DNA of 44,082 nucleotides. Source: Myxococcota bacterium (GTDB lineage Bacteria; Myxococcota_A; UBA796; UBA2385). This document shows positions 16,345-23,966 of the stretch, in pieces (the stretch's first letter is position 1; each line of letters starts with the position of its first letter). Both the position numbers and the translations under genes were made by a program. Under the pieces are notes generated by a model that saw only the letters and a list, made by a program, of their open reading frames with translations, was not told the DNA's origin and did not search any database. The stretch covers positions 1 to 44,082 of the forward strand of contig JAKLKF010000033.1 of assembly GCA_023150805.1 (NCBI GenBank), given 5' to 3'.

Positions 16345-16348
16345 CTAA
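16345..16348 (-). promoter_or_regulatory. TTAG box ten bases before ATG of the sulfatase-fold gene
   Basis: On the minus strand GGTTAG is followed by ten bases and ATG 16334. It is a candidate -10 giving a leaderless or near-leaderless message, and it belongs to a set of five similar sites. Confidence 0.35.
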
Positions 16349-16373
16349 CCCGCGCGACCCGGACCCCCGGTGC

Positions 16374-16739
16374 TCAGATCGGGTCGAGCGCCCACGCCGG
16401 CAGGTCCAGCAGCTCGTCCAGGGTCGCGTCGGCGGCGGCGGGCTGGAGCGACCGGGTGTCGAGGTCGCAGGTCAGCTCCTCGCACGGAGCCTCGGGGCCC
16501 GGCGCGACCTGGGCCTCGTCGGTGACCTCGTCCTCCGGCAGCAGCCACGGCTCCTCCTCGTCGTCCTCCTGCTCGGCCGCGTCGGACCACAGGCTGGCCA
16601 CGCCGCGGCTGCCGGAGCTCTGCTCCTCGGGGGGCGCCGGGGGCGTGAAGGCGCCGGTGGGCTCCTCGTCGAGGCGGCGGGGGGCGGGGGCGGGCGTGCA
16701 GGCGCTCGCGAGGTCGTGGCTGAGGTCCCAGGTGTGCAC
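16374..16739 (-). CDS. Small acidic hypothetical protein
   Basis: Protein of 121 residues from GTG 16739, with GGAG five bases upstream. It is very rich in Glu, Asp, Pro and Ala, with no signal peptide, no membrane span and no recognised domain. Two Cys lie close together (PCEELTC), and the end is hydrophobic ([12 protein letters not shown]). It is likely disordered. It precedes the sulfatase-fold gene on the same strand, though that gene may have its own promoter. The good start site and GC third positions support it as real; its function is unknown. Confidence 0.55.
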   Translation of the reverse strand: MHTWDLSHDLASACTPAPAPRRLDEEPTGAFTPPAPPEEQSSGSRGVASLWSDAAEQEDDEEEPWLLPEDEVTDEAQVAPGPEAPCEELTCDLDTRSLQPAAADATLDELLDLPAWALDPI

Positions 16740-16848
16740 GGAGGCTCCGGCGAGGACCGCGGGGGTCGGCGCACTGCCAACCTGCCACTGGAGGAGATGG
16801 GGCGGCGGTTACTTCCTGTCGCGAACGGTGAGGGTAGGGACCGGGCGT

Positions 16849-16854
16849 GGAGGT
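16849..16854 (+). promoter_or_regulatory. Ribosome binding site supporting a TTG start at 16858
   Basis: GGAGGT sits three bases before TTG 16858. The same GGAGGTCCC-start layout is seen before the ATG at 23896. It favours TTG over an in-frame GTG at 16828. Confidence 0.5.
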
Positions 16855-16857
16855 CCC

Positions 16858-17160
16858 TTGCCCCCTCGCCTGACCGATGAAGAGCGTCGCCTGGGACTGG
16901 ACGATCTGCCGCTCTGGCGGGTGCTGGACGAGCGGGAGGCCATCGCGCGCAGCTTCCGCTTCGCCAGTTTCAACCAGGCCTTCGGCTTCATGGCCCGCGT
17001 GGCGCTGCTCGCCGAGAAGCTCGACCACCACCCGGAGTGGACCAACGTCTACGACCGGGTCGACGTCGTGCTGACCACCCACGACGCCGGCGGGCTGACC
17101 AGCCTGGACCTGCGGCTGGCGCGGGCGATGGACCGGATCGCCGGCCAGCACCAGGGCTGA
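16858..17160 (+). CDS. phhB: 4a-hydroxytetrahydrobiopterin dehydratase (pterin carbinolamine dehydratase)
   Basis: Protein of 100 residues, the usual family size. The signature is complete: [31 protein letters not shown], with the catalytic His pair in HHP, Trp and Asp, plus [10 protein letters not shown] at the end. The enzyme dehydrates 4a-hydroxy-tetrahydropterin formed by aromatic amino acid hydroxylases, regenerating the cofactor; some homologues moonlight as transcription co-activators. No aromatic amino acid hydroxylase is in the window, so its partner is unknown. The TTG start is chosen for its Shine-Dalgarno. It ends 20 bases from the convergent hydrolase gene. Confidence 0.9.
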   Translation: MPPRLTDEERRLGLDDLPLWRVLDEREAIARSFRFASFNQAFGFMARVALLAEKLDHHPEWTNVYDRVDVVLTTHDAGGLTSLDLRLARAMDRIAGQHQG

Positions 17161-17179
17161 GCCGGCGCGGGGGGCGCCC

Positions 17180-19165
17180 TCAGTCCTCGGGCGTCAGGTC
17201 CTGGCAGACGTCGCCGCAGAAGTTGAGGATCTCGCCCGTCGCGAAGAAGTGGGCGATCTGGTCCTGGCCGGCGTCCTCGCGCCGCGGCCACTCGTGGGGA
17301 TCGTCGCCCTCGGGCGGCACGTTGATCGTGGGCTCGGCCAGGCCGTAGTCCCACTCGACCAGGGCCGAGCCGTCCTGCACCGTGGTGGCCGTGGGCAGGC
17401 CCCAGACCTGGCGTGCAGCCGGGTCGACCAGCGAGGCGCCGATGGCGCGGGCGTGGATGTGCGCGCCCAGCGTCGTGACCTGCTTGTCGCCGATGGCCAC
17501 CTGCAGCAGCAGGTCCTTCTCGGGCGTGTCCGGCAGCGGGTCGGCGGTGGTCACGGTGGCGTAGCCGCTGGTCTCGCCGCTGTCCCACAGGGCCTGCATC
17601 AGGCCCAGCCACAGCGTCACCTGGGCGGGGTCGTCGAACATGGTCTTGAAGATGATGAAGAAGCTCTCGAAGTCCGCAGAGCGGTGCAGCAGCAGCGAGT
17701 AGGGGCTGCCGCCGACGCCCAGCGCCGCCCGCTCGATGTCCTGGGACAAGGCGACCAGGGCCCCGCCCATGATCGCGCCCTGCGAATTGCCGTAGTAGTA
17801 GCGGGTGTCCGGGTCGACGACGTTGACGCTCTCGCCCGTCTCGGGGTGGACGAAGGTCAGGTTCGGATCGGTCGTCATCGGCCCGGTCATCAGCCGCATG
17901 GCGCAGAGCTGCTCGACGAAGCCCTGCTGGCTGCGCTCGGGGATCATGGCGAAGCGGTCGATCTCCTGGACCAGCATCAGCGAGATCGCGCCGATGTCCT
18001 CGTCCTTCATGCCGGTCCAGTCGACGGCGAAGAGCAGCCAGCCGTAGTCGTTGGCCATCTCCGCCAGGTAGCCGGCGTGCACCTCGTCCTGTCCGCCGAG
18101 CAGCCCGTGGCCGTACTGCACCAGGGGCAGGGGGCGCGGGTCCTCGACCGCGGTCATCGGCACGACCACGGTGAAGGGCACCGTCGTGTCGCCCTGGTAG
18201 TCGGGCATCTGCTGGCCGTAGAGGGTGGTGGCGCCGCGGGAGAGGAAGGCGCCCGGCTCGTCGATGTCGGTGTAGCGGGGCACGGTCATCGTGCCCTTGA
18301 TCCGGTAGGCCGTGTCGCCCTTCTCGGAGCGCAGGTCCTGGACCTCGGTCACCTGGTAGGCGGGGCCGTCGCCGATGCGGGCGAGCGCGTCGTCGCGCAT
18401 CCAGACGGCCTTGTGCGTGGTGCCCTCGCGGCTGGCGACCACGAAGTCCCAGGCGAGCTGCGTGTCCTGCACCTGCCAGCCCTGGGCCTGCAGGGCGGGG
18501 AAGACGAGGCTGTCGTAGAGCTCGCGGCGGCCTTCGACGTCGTAGGAGTTGTCGACCGCGGCCAGCGAGGTGCCGTCGCGCAGGTCGGCGTAGGCGTCCG
18601 AGGCGGGGATCGGGGCGCCCGCGCCGTCGACCAGGCCACGGAGGCCCACGACGTAGCGGTGGCCCCAGGCCAGCGGCACGACCGGCCGGATCATCAGCAG
18701 GCGGCGGTCGTCGTCGTCCTGGCTCATGTCCAGCTCCACGAAGTGCGGCACCCGCTGCCCGGTCTCCACGTCGACGACGATGGTCGGGCTGTCGTCGGAG
18801 AGCGACCGGTCGATGTCGGTCAGGCTGGCCAGGCCGTCCAGCGAGACGCCGGGGAAGTGGGCGTAGATGGGGGTCATGGGCGACCAGCCGTCCCGCTCGT
18901 TCCAGGAGTCGGGCGAGGGCTGCACGTCGTCGACGTTGCGTGGCAGGGTGGTCGGCCCCAGGGCGATGCGCCAGCCGCTCGGCGTCTCGGCGTCGGGCCG
19001 CATGTGGAAGGTCGAGGGGAAGGGCAGCCCGCACAGGGTGGGCGCGATGGGGTCGCAGTCGGAGAAGCTGGTCGAGCCGTCGCCGCCGTCGCCGCCTGTG
19101 CCGGTGTCGTCGGCGGCGTCGGGCGTGCAGGACAGGAGCAGGGAGAGGAGGGCGAGGGCCGTCAC
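17180..19165 (-). CDS. Alpha/beta-hydrolase lipoprotein, lipase-like
   Basis: Protein of 661 residues. GTG 19165 with GGAG upstream opens a very short signal (VTALALLSLLLSC) with lipid Cys13, then an acidic/Gly linker (ADDTGTGGDGGDG). The N-terminal half resembles the N-terminal domain of bacterial outer-surface lipases (LPFPSTFHM…, WGHRYVVGL). The catalytic part has YGHGLLGG, then GNSQG with nucleophile Ser461, and candidates Asp560 and His569/His571 in the segment GDKQVTTLGAHIHARA. It is predicted to be an anchored esterase or lipase facing the periplasm or outside; the substrate is unknown. Two Cys near the end (FCGDVC) could form a disulfide. A TAACCT box lies about 50 bases upstream. Confidence 0.82.
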   Translation of the reverse strand: MTALALLSLLLSCTPDAADDTGTGGDGGDGSTSFSDCDPIAPTLCGLPFPSTFHMRPDAETPSGWRIALGPTTLPRNVDDVQPSPDSWNERDGWSPMTPIYAHFPGVSLDGLASLTDIDRSLSDDSPTIVVDVETGQRVPHFVELDMSQDDDDRRLLMIRPVVPLAWGHRYVVGLRGLVDGAGAPIPASDAYADLRDGTSLAAVDNSYDVEGRRELYDSLVFPALQAQGWQVQDTQLAWDFVVASREGTTHKAVWMRDDALARIGDGPAYQVTEVQDLRSEKGDTAYRIKGTMTVPRYTDIDEPGAFLSRGATTLYGQQMPDYQGDTTVPFTVVVPMTAVEDPRPLPLVQYGHGLLGGQDEVHAGYLAEMANDYGWLLFAVDWTGMKDEDIGAISLMLVQEIDRFAMIPERSQQGFVEQLCAMRLMTGPMTTDPNLTFVHPETGESVNVVDPDTRYYYGNSQGAIMGGALVALSQDIERAALGVGGSPYSLLLHRSADFESFFIIFKTMFDDPAQVTLWLGLMQALWDSGETSGYATVTTADPLPDTPEKDLLLQVAIGDKQVTTLGAHIHARAIGASLVDPAARQVWGLPTATTVQDGSALVEWDYGLAEPTINVPPEGDDPHEWPRREDAGQDQIAHFFATGEILNFCGDVCQDLTPED

Positions 19166-19214
19166 GCGGGCTCCGGGCCCGGCGGACCGGGCGGCGGGGG
19201 GAGGGGTTCGCGGC

Positions 19215-19220
19215 AGGTTA
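19215..19220 (-). promoter_or_regulatory. Candidate -10 box (TAACCT) for the hydrolase lipoprotein gene
   Basis: On the minus strand TAACCT lies 49 nt before GTG 19165, in the 71-bp gap after the porin-like gene. It fits the local TAnnnT pattern and suggests the hydrolase is transcribed separately. Confidence 0.3.
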
Positions 19221-19236
19221 GCGCCTTTTCGGGCGA

Positions 19237-20250
19237 TCAGGGCGCGGCGGTGGCCAGGCTGGTGGCGGCGCGCTCGTCGGGCATGGGGCCCAGGGTCCAG
19301 GACAGGCTGAAGGCCTGGGGCAGGGCGGCGATCCACAGCCCTCCCTCCACCAGGGGCAGACCCACCCGCACCTGCAGGCGCTGGAAGGAGGCCTGGTAGG
19401 AGATGCTGCTGAGGACCGAGAGCTGGTCCTGCAGGGGCACGGTCAGGCGGGCCGACGGGCCGATCTCGGCGGTGACGCTGTTGTCGTCGCCGCTCTCGGT
19501 GCGGTAGCCGCCCTGGATCGAGCCCGTGAGCAGCAGGAAGGTGGTCGTGCGCAGCACCAGGCTGTCGCGGCGGTTGATGTGCACGTCCGCGTCCAGGTGG
19601 CTCTGGGTGAGCACGACATGGGCGCCCGCGTAGATGTCCGAGCTGTCGTCGATGTCCTGGAGCACGTCGAGCAGCGCCGGGTCCAGCGAGACGCCCGTGG
19701 CGGTGGCGATGCCCTGGGCGAGCTGCTCGGTCGTGTACTCGCCGCTGGCGTCCAGGATGTTCCAGGTGCCGCCCAGGTGCAGGCTGACACGCTTGCCTGG
19801 CAGCGCGCTGGCGGTGAAGCCGACGGGCACCAGGGTCGCCTTGCCCTGGGGGATGTCGCTGAGCCGCTCCAGGTCGAGCCAGGTGGCGCCCGCGCGCAGG
19901 CCCAGGTCCAGGTAGCGCGTGCGGATCGCGGTGATCTCGGTGCTGGCGTTGGGCAGGCCCAGGATCCACAGCGCGGCGTTGGTCGACAGGTCGGCGTTGT
20001 CCAGCACGCCCCAGGTCTGCTTGAACAGCCCCAGGCGGACGTGGCCCTTGCCGACGGTCCAGGCGGTGCCGTCGGTGCGTACCTTGGGCTGGATGGGCAG
20101 GTCGATCCAGCGCTGGCCGGGGGCGCGAGCGCCCTCGACCCGCTCCCAGCCGGCCGGGGGCTGGGAGGGTGCGGGCGGCGTGTCCTGGGCCCGCACGGGG
20201 GCGGTCCAGAGGGCGAGGGCGAGCGTGGGCGCGGCGGCGTGGGGACGCAT
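19237..20250 (-). CDS. Exported beta-rich protein, porin-like, unknown function
   Basis: Protein of 337 residues. A Sec signal (ALALWTAPVRAQ) is followed by a Pro-rich stretch. The body alternates polar and hydrophobic residues in strands typical of outer-membrane barrels (YLDLGLRAGATWLDL, VSLHLGGTWNIL, IQGGYRTESG, LQVRVGLPLVEGGLWIA), and it ends in a beta-strand region. No named family is recognised. It starts 29 bases after the stop of the ImuA-like gene on the same strand, so it could be read from the SOS-type promoter. The start lacks a clear Shine-Dalgarno. It is called from the signal peptide. Confidence 0.72.
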   Translation of the reverse strand: MRPHAAAPTLALALWTAPVRAQDTPPAPSQPPAGWERVEGARAPGQRWIDLPIQPKVRTDGTAWTVGKGHVRLGLFKQTWGVLDNADLSTNAALWILGLPNASTEITAIRTRYLDLGLRAGATWLDLERLSDIPQGKATLVPVGFTASALPGKRVSLHLGGTWNILDASGEYTTEQLAQGIATATGVSLDPALLDVLQDIDDSSDIYAGAHVVLTQSHLDADVHINRRDSLVLRTTTFLLLTGSIQGGYRTESGDDNSVTAEIGPSARLTVPLQDQLSVLSSISYQASFQRLQVRVGLPLVEGGLWIAALPQAFSLSWTLGPMPDERAATSLATAAP

Positions 20251-20279
20251 GGCCGGGGAGCATGCCCCAGGCGGGGGGA

Positions 20280-20885
20280 TCAGGCATGGACCAGCGCGCC
20301 GCCGGCAGGGCCGCCCCGCACGAGCTGGAAGCGCCCCCGCCCGCAGGCCTGCAGGCGCAGGTCGGGGCGCAGGTGGGGATCGGGCGCCTCGGTCAGCAGG
20401 ATCACCGCGCAGCCGCCCGCCTCGGCGGCCTGCTGCAGGCGGCGGGCGCCGCGGCCCAGGCCCGGGGGATCCAGCACGATCACCAGCGGCAGGGCGGCGG
20501 ACCGGGCGAGCTGCTCCGCCGCCCACAGGGCCCGGCCGCCGGCCCGCACCACCAGCAGCAGCTCCAGCGGCAGGTCGGGCAGCCCCGGCGGGTACAGCCA
20601 GCCCAGCGCGTCCACCACTGCGACCGGGCGCCCGCGCGCGGCGACGGCGCGCATGGCGGGCAGCACCAGCGACAGGCGGCCGGTGCCCGGGCGGCCGACC
20701 ACCTCGCTCAGGCCGGGGCTGGCCCAGCCCCCGGCGGCCGCGTCCAGCGTCTCCAGGCCCGAGGGCAGGCCCGTGCGCGCCGGGCGGGGGGGCGCCACCT
20801 GGGCGAGGTGGGCGCGCAGCGCGGCCACGCGCTCCTGTCGGCTGGGGGGGAGGGGAGCGGCGGGATCCGCGGCGGGGAGGGTCAT
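20280..20885 (-). CDS. ImuA-like RecA-fold protein, probable SOS gene
   Basis: Protein of 201 residues. Like ImuA, it has a RecA-type core: GLPSGLETLDAAAGG, then a Walker A-like GRPGTGR (64-70), VAVVDALGWLYPPGL, and a Walker B-like LPLVIVLDPPG. The Walker A lysine is Arg70, so ATP hydrolysis is doubtful, as in other ImuA-type proteins with decayed ATPase sites. ImuA helps the ImuB-DnaE2 mutasome in translesion synthesis. No imuB or dnaE2 is adjacent; the next gene downstream encodes a porin-like protein. A LexA-like dyad ends three bases before the ATG, which independently supports an SOS role. A RecA-like regulator of other function is the alternative. Confidence 0.7.
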   Translation of the reverse strand: MTLPAADPAAPLPPSRQERVAALRAHLAQVAPPRPARTGLPSGLETLDAAAGGWASPGLSEVVGRPGTGRLSLVLPAMRAVAARGRPVAVVDALGWLYPPGLPDLPLELLLVVRAGGRALWAAEQLARSAALPLVIVLDPPGLGRGARRLQQAAEAGGCAVILLTEAPDPHLRPDLRLQACGRGRFQLVRGGPAGGALVHA

Positions 20886-20888
20886 GCA

Positions 20889-20904
20889 CTGAACATACGT
20901 CCAG
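20889..20904 (-). promoter_or_regulatory. LexA-like operator upstream of the ImuA-like gene
   Basis: Minus-strand CTGGACGTATGTTCAG is a 16-bp dyad with half-sites CTGGAC and GTTCAG around a 4-bp centre. It resembles the GTTCAG-ending LexA box known for Myxococcus (recalled). It contains TATGTT, a -10-like hexamer six bases before ATG 20885, so a bound repressor would cover the promoter core. Confidence 0.65.
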
Positions 20905-21062
20905 TGTCTCGTCCTGGCGAGGTCAGATTCTGTCCGGGCCCGGGGCGCTGTCCAGGGCTTCCCGGCCTTCTCCCTGTCCCACGCCGCGACGGCGGACCGC
21001 TGGCGCGTCGCAGCGTGAGGCGGTAACGTCCCCATCCCCGGTCCCGGGGTCTGGAGGACGTG

Positions 21063-22187
21063 ATGGCAAGCTGGGAGGTCCGGACCCGTTCGCGCGCGGT
21101 CCAGGTGGAAGGTGCGAACTGGCTGCTGGCGGTCGGCGTCGCCCTGCCGGCGTTGGACCTCGACGCCACCGTGCTCTCCCGCCTGGTCTGCGACGTCCAG
21201 GCCGACGGCGTCGTGCGCATCCTCGACCCGGTCTCCCGCACCCCGCTGCTGGTCCGGCGGCTGCCCGACGAGGTGACCGCCGACGGCGCCCGCCGGGTCG
21301 TGCCGGTCGGGGTGGTCGCCACCGGCGGCGTGGTGGAGGACGACTCCACCGAGATCCCGGCGCACGAGCTGACCGGTGACCCGGGCTCCACCGACGAGGT
21401 CGACCTCACGGCCCCGCCGCCGCCCCCGCTGCACCTGAGCACCCCGCCCGCGCCGCCCCCGCCCACGCTGGCACCGTCCAGCCCGACGCCGGCCGCGCCG
21501 GTGGCCGCCACCCGCGCGGACCCGACCCAGGTCCCCCAACCGGCCGCCGCCCCGCCCCCGCCGGTCGTGCAGGCGATCGTGCCCGACGTGCCCCGCACCC
21601 CCGCGGCGCGCTTCTCCGCCGCCGACATCGCCACCCTCGACGACATCGAGATCCCCGACTCGCTGCGGCAGGCCCCCCTGGGGGGGCCCGCCCTGCCTCC
21701 GGTGGACCTGGCCGAGCAGCTCTTCGTCCGCAGCATGGACATCAACGACGCCCTGGACATCGAGCAGGCCGCGCAGACGACCCTGGCCCTGCTCCGGACC
21801 TTCGTGCCGGCCGAGGCCGGCAGCGTGCTCTACGCGGGCATCAACGACACCTCGCTGCGCTTCCTGGCCGCCGACGGGCCCTCCGCCGACGAGGTGCGGG
21901 GGATCACGGTGCCGCTGGGCCACGGCATCGCCGGCTTCTGCTTCGACACGGGCGCCGCGCTGATCATCCGCAACGCAGGCCAGGATCCGCGCCACCTGCA
22001 CGACGTCGACCAGCAGACCGGCTACCACACCGGCGACATGCTCTCGGTCGCCGTGCGTGACGGGGACGGGGGCATCCACGGCTGCCTCCAGCTCCTCAAC
22101 CCGCCGCGCGGCTTCGCCGAGTGGCACCTGGAGGCGGCAAACACGCTGGCCGCCACGCTGGCCGACTTCATCCGCAGCCGCGCCTGA
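21063..22187 (+). CDS. GAF-domain protein with proline-rich linker
   Basis: Protein of 374 residues. An N-terminal part (about 1-105) is of unknown fold, followed by a Pro/Ala/Thr-rich linker (about 118-185). A short region with DIATLDDIEIP precedes a C-terminal GAF domain (about 215-372) with LALLRTFVPAEAGSVLYAG, VRGITVPLGHGIAGFCFDTG and MLSVAVRDGDGGIHGCLQLLN. GAF domains bind small ligands such as cyclic nucleotides or tetrapyrroles. No output domain is present, so it probably acts by interaction. ATG 21063 is preferred to the adjacent GTG 21060 because GGAGG is five bases before it. It ends inside the 3' end of the convergent gene (20-bp overlap). TAACGT at 21024-21029 may be its -10. Confidence 0.82.
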   Translation: MASWEVRTRSRAVQVEGANWLLAVGVALPALDLDATVLSRLVCDVQADGVVRILDPVSRTPLLVRRLPDEVTADGARRVVPVGVVATGGVVEDDSTEIPAHELTGDPGSTDEVDLTAPPPPPLHLSTPPAPPPPTLAPSSPTPAAPVAATRADPTQVPQPAAAPPPPVVQAIVPDVPRTPAARFSAADIATLDDIEIPDSLRQAPLGGPALPPVDLAEQLFVRSMDINDALDIEQAAQTTLALLRTFVPAEAGSVLYAGINDTSLRFLAADGPSADEVRGITVPLGHGIAGFCFDTGAALIIRNAGQDPRHLHDVDQQTGYHTGDMLSVAVRDGDGGIHGCLQLLNPPRGFAEWHLEAANTLAATLADFIRSRA

Positions 22188-23535
22188 GAGGCGGCTCTCC
22201 CGGGGGCGATCGCCGGGGGCCGGCGGGGCGCCGCAGCAGCAGCCAGCCGGGCGCCAGCAGCACCAGGCCGGCCCCTCGTCCCGCGCAGCAGCCGACGGGC
22301 GCGTCCGGAGCGGCCCGCGCCTGCCCCGTCTCGCCCGCCTCGCCCGTGTCGCCCGTCTTGCCGGTGTCGTCGACCGTCGGCGCGTCGAAGCCCGCCTCGG
22401 GCGCCGCCACGTCCCACAGGGGCTCGCACAGCCGCGCGACGTCGCTGTCGGCCGGGCAGGCCAGGGGGCCGCGGACCTGGCCGTAGGACACCACCGGGGT
22501 CCAGGACCAGGTCGCGCTGTCGCCCTCGGCCAGCGGCGCGCGCACCAGGGCGGCGCCGTCGGCCTGGTCGTCCGCGCACAGCAGGCGCGTGTCCCCCCGC
22601 GTGCGCAGGCAGCCCGGCGCCGGCCCGGCCACCGCGGGGCCCCAGGACTCGCCGCCGTCCAGGCTGGTCCGCAGGCCCACCTCTCGCCCGCCGACGTGCA
22701 GCGTGCCCGCCGCCGGGCCGGCGTCGAAGGCCGTGATCGCGCCGCCCATCGCCAGCGCCTCCACCAGCGCGCCGTCCGGGTCCAGGCGGGCCAGGCGATC
22801 CTGGTCCAGCCCGGCCAGCCGGACCCAGGCCGCGCCGTCGGCGACGCCGAGGATGGCGACGCCGTAGACGTCCTCGGGCGGGATGGGGTGGGCGGACCAG
22901 GCCGCGCCGTCGGCGGAGATCCACGCCGTCGGCTGCGTGCCGACCCAGCCGACCACGAACAGCGGCAGGCCACCCTCGCCCTGCCCGAAGCCGCGCAGGG
23001 TGGCGCCCGGCTCGAAGCCGGGGACCGGCGCGAAGGTGGCGCCCAGGTCCTCGCTGCGCCAGAGCGCGTGGTCCTGGTCGCCGGACGCCGTCGTGACCCA
23101 CAGGCGCGAGGCCACGGCCACGTCGCCCTGCACGCTGGTCACGAACAGCCCGTCCAGCGCCCCGCCGCCCACCAGGGGCCAGTCACAGCCGTCCTCGCTG
23201 GCCTGCAGGCCCCCCACGCTGCCCAGGAACCAGCGCCCCTGCACCTGGGCCTGGGCGGAGAAGCCCTGGGGGCCGGTGACCTCCTCGCAGATCCAGGCCC
23301 AGTCCTCCCCCTCGCCGGGCACCAGCAGGCCGTAGTTGGTGGCCAGGTCGGGGGCGCCGTCCGTTCGGCCCTCTCCGACGTCGATGCTGTCGTGGGGGCC
23401 GCCGTGGGCGCCCGCGGCCAGCGGCAGCAGCAGCAGCAGCAGCCCCGCCGCGACGCGGCGCGACGGCGCGGGGGCCTCAGGCCTCGGGCACCGGCGGCGC
23501 GTGGATGCGGCTGCGCTCGTGCGCGATGGCGTCAT
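22168..23535 (-). CDS. Exported Asp-box (BNR) repeat protein with MYXO-CTERM-like tail
   Basis: Protein of 455 residues. An Arg-rich n-region is followed by the signal core LLLLLLPLAAGA and a His/Gly segment. The body carries four Asp-box-like motifs, SEDGCDW, SEDLGATF, SADGAAW and SLDGGESW, as in BNR/sialidase-type propellers. After an acidic VDDTGKTGDTG linker comes a C-terminal Cys-hydrophobic-Arg tail (GCC…GLVLLAPGWLLLRRP). An extra 20 residues follow the Arg cluster, which is atypical. It is predicted to be surface-anchored; the ligand is unknown. ATG 23535 is the only start codon before the signal and overlaps the previous gene's end by 59 bases without a Shine-Dalgarno, so the start is less certain. 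Confidence 0.75.
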   Translation of the reverse strand: MTPSRTSAAASTRRRCPRPEAPAPSRRVAAGLLLLLLPLAAGAHGGPHDSIDVGEGRTDGAPDLATNYGLLVPGEGEDWAWICEEVTGPQGFSAQAQVQGRWFLGSVGGLQASEDGCDWPLVGGGALDGLFVTSVQGDVAVASRLWVTTASGDQDHALWRSEDLGATFAPVPGFEPGATLRGFGQGEGGLPLFVVGWVGTQPTAWISADGAAWSAHPIPPEDVYGVAILGVADGAAWVRLAGLDQDRLARLDPDGALVEALAMGGAITAFDAGPAAGTLHVGGREVGLRTSLDGGESWGPAVAGPAPGCLRTRGDTRLLCADDQADGAALVRAPLAEGDSATWSWTPVVSYGQVRGPLACPADSDVARLCEPLWDVAAPEAGFDAPTVDDTGKTGDTGEAGETGQARAAPDAPVGCCAGRGAGLVLLAPGWLLLRRPAGPRRSPPGEPPLRRGCG

Positions 23536-23896
23536 GGACGGTCTTGCGGTCCTTGTGGGCGCGCTCGTGCCGCGAGATGCGCTCGAGATCGAGCAGGTGC
23601 AGGCCCCGGACCGCGGCGGCGGCGGTGCGGGCGTTCATCTCGTCATAGCCGGCCACCGGCAGGGCCGTCGCCTGCTGCAGGCCCCGGTCGACCGCGCGCA
23701 GCAGGGGGCGGGTCAGGGCCGCCGGCGGCGCGCTTCGCTCGGCCGCGAGCACGTCGTGGGCGCGCTCCAGGCCGTGGGTGGACCAGGACCACAGGGCCAC
23801 GCGGCCCTCCTCGCCCTTCACGCGCAGGTCGTGGCGCGCGCGGGCCAGGCGGCGGCGCTGCTCCTCGGGCAGGCGATGCAGGAGCTTCTCGAGCAT
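23477..23896 (-). CDS. Unknown 139-aa protein with LexA-like operator
   Basis: Protein of 139 residues from ATG 23896, with GGAGG T CCC directly before it. It is predicted all-helical and strongly charged: MLEKLLHRLPEEQRRRLARA at the start, WSWSTHGLERAHDVL in the middle, and a His/Arg-rich end (SRHERAHKDRKTVHDAIAHE). There is no signal peptide, membrane span or Cys. No family is recognised. Its promoter region carries the second LexA-like dyad of the window, 20 bases before the ATG, so DNA-damage induction is the best clue to its role. The next gene overlaps its 3' end and may be co-transcribed. Confidence 0.75.
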   Translation of the reverse strand: MLEKLLHRLPEEQRRRLARARHDLRVKGEEGRVALWSWSTHGLERAHDVLAAERSAPPAALTRPLLRAVDRGLQQATALPVAGYDEMNARTAAAAVRGLHLLDLERISRHERAHKDRKTVHDAIAHERSRIHAPPVPEA

Positions 23897-23916
23897 GGGA
23901 CCTCCACTCTGGCGGA

Positions 23917-23932
23917 ATGAACCGCTGTTCAG
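23917..23932 (-). promoter_or_regulatory. LexA-like operator upstream of the 139-aa gene
   Basis: Minus-strand CTGAACAGCGGTTCAT is a dyad with half-sites CTGAAC and GTTCA(T) around a 4-bp centre, 15 of 16 positions of a perfect CTGAAC-N4-GTTCAG palindrome. Its spacing equals that of the site at 20889-20904. It lies 20 bases before ATG 23896. Confidence 0.6.
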
Positions 23933-23966
23933 TCGTGCCGGAGGCATAGGCACTGCTCTTGCGGCG

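Noticed and set aside
17161..17179. Terminator between the convergent dehydratase and hydrolase genes
   Set aside because: Only a 5-bp GC stem with a G-rich loop and no T-run.
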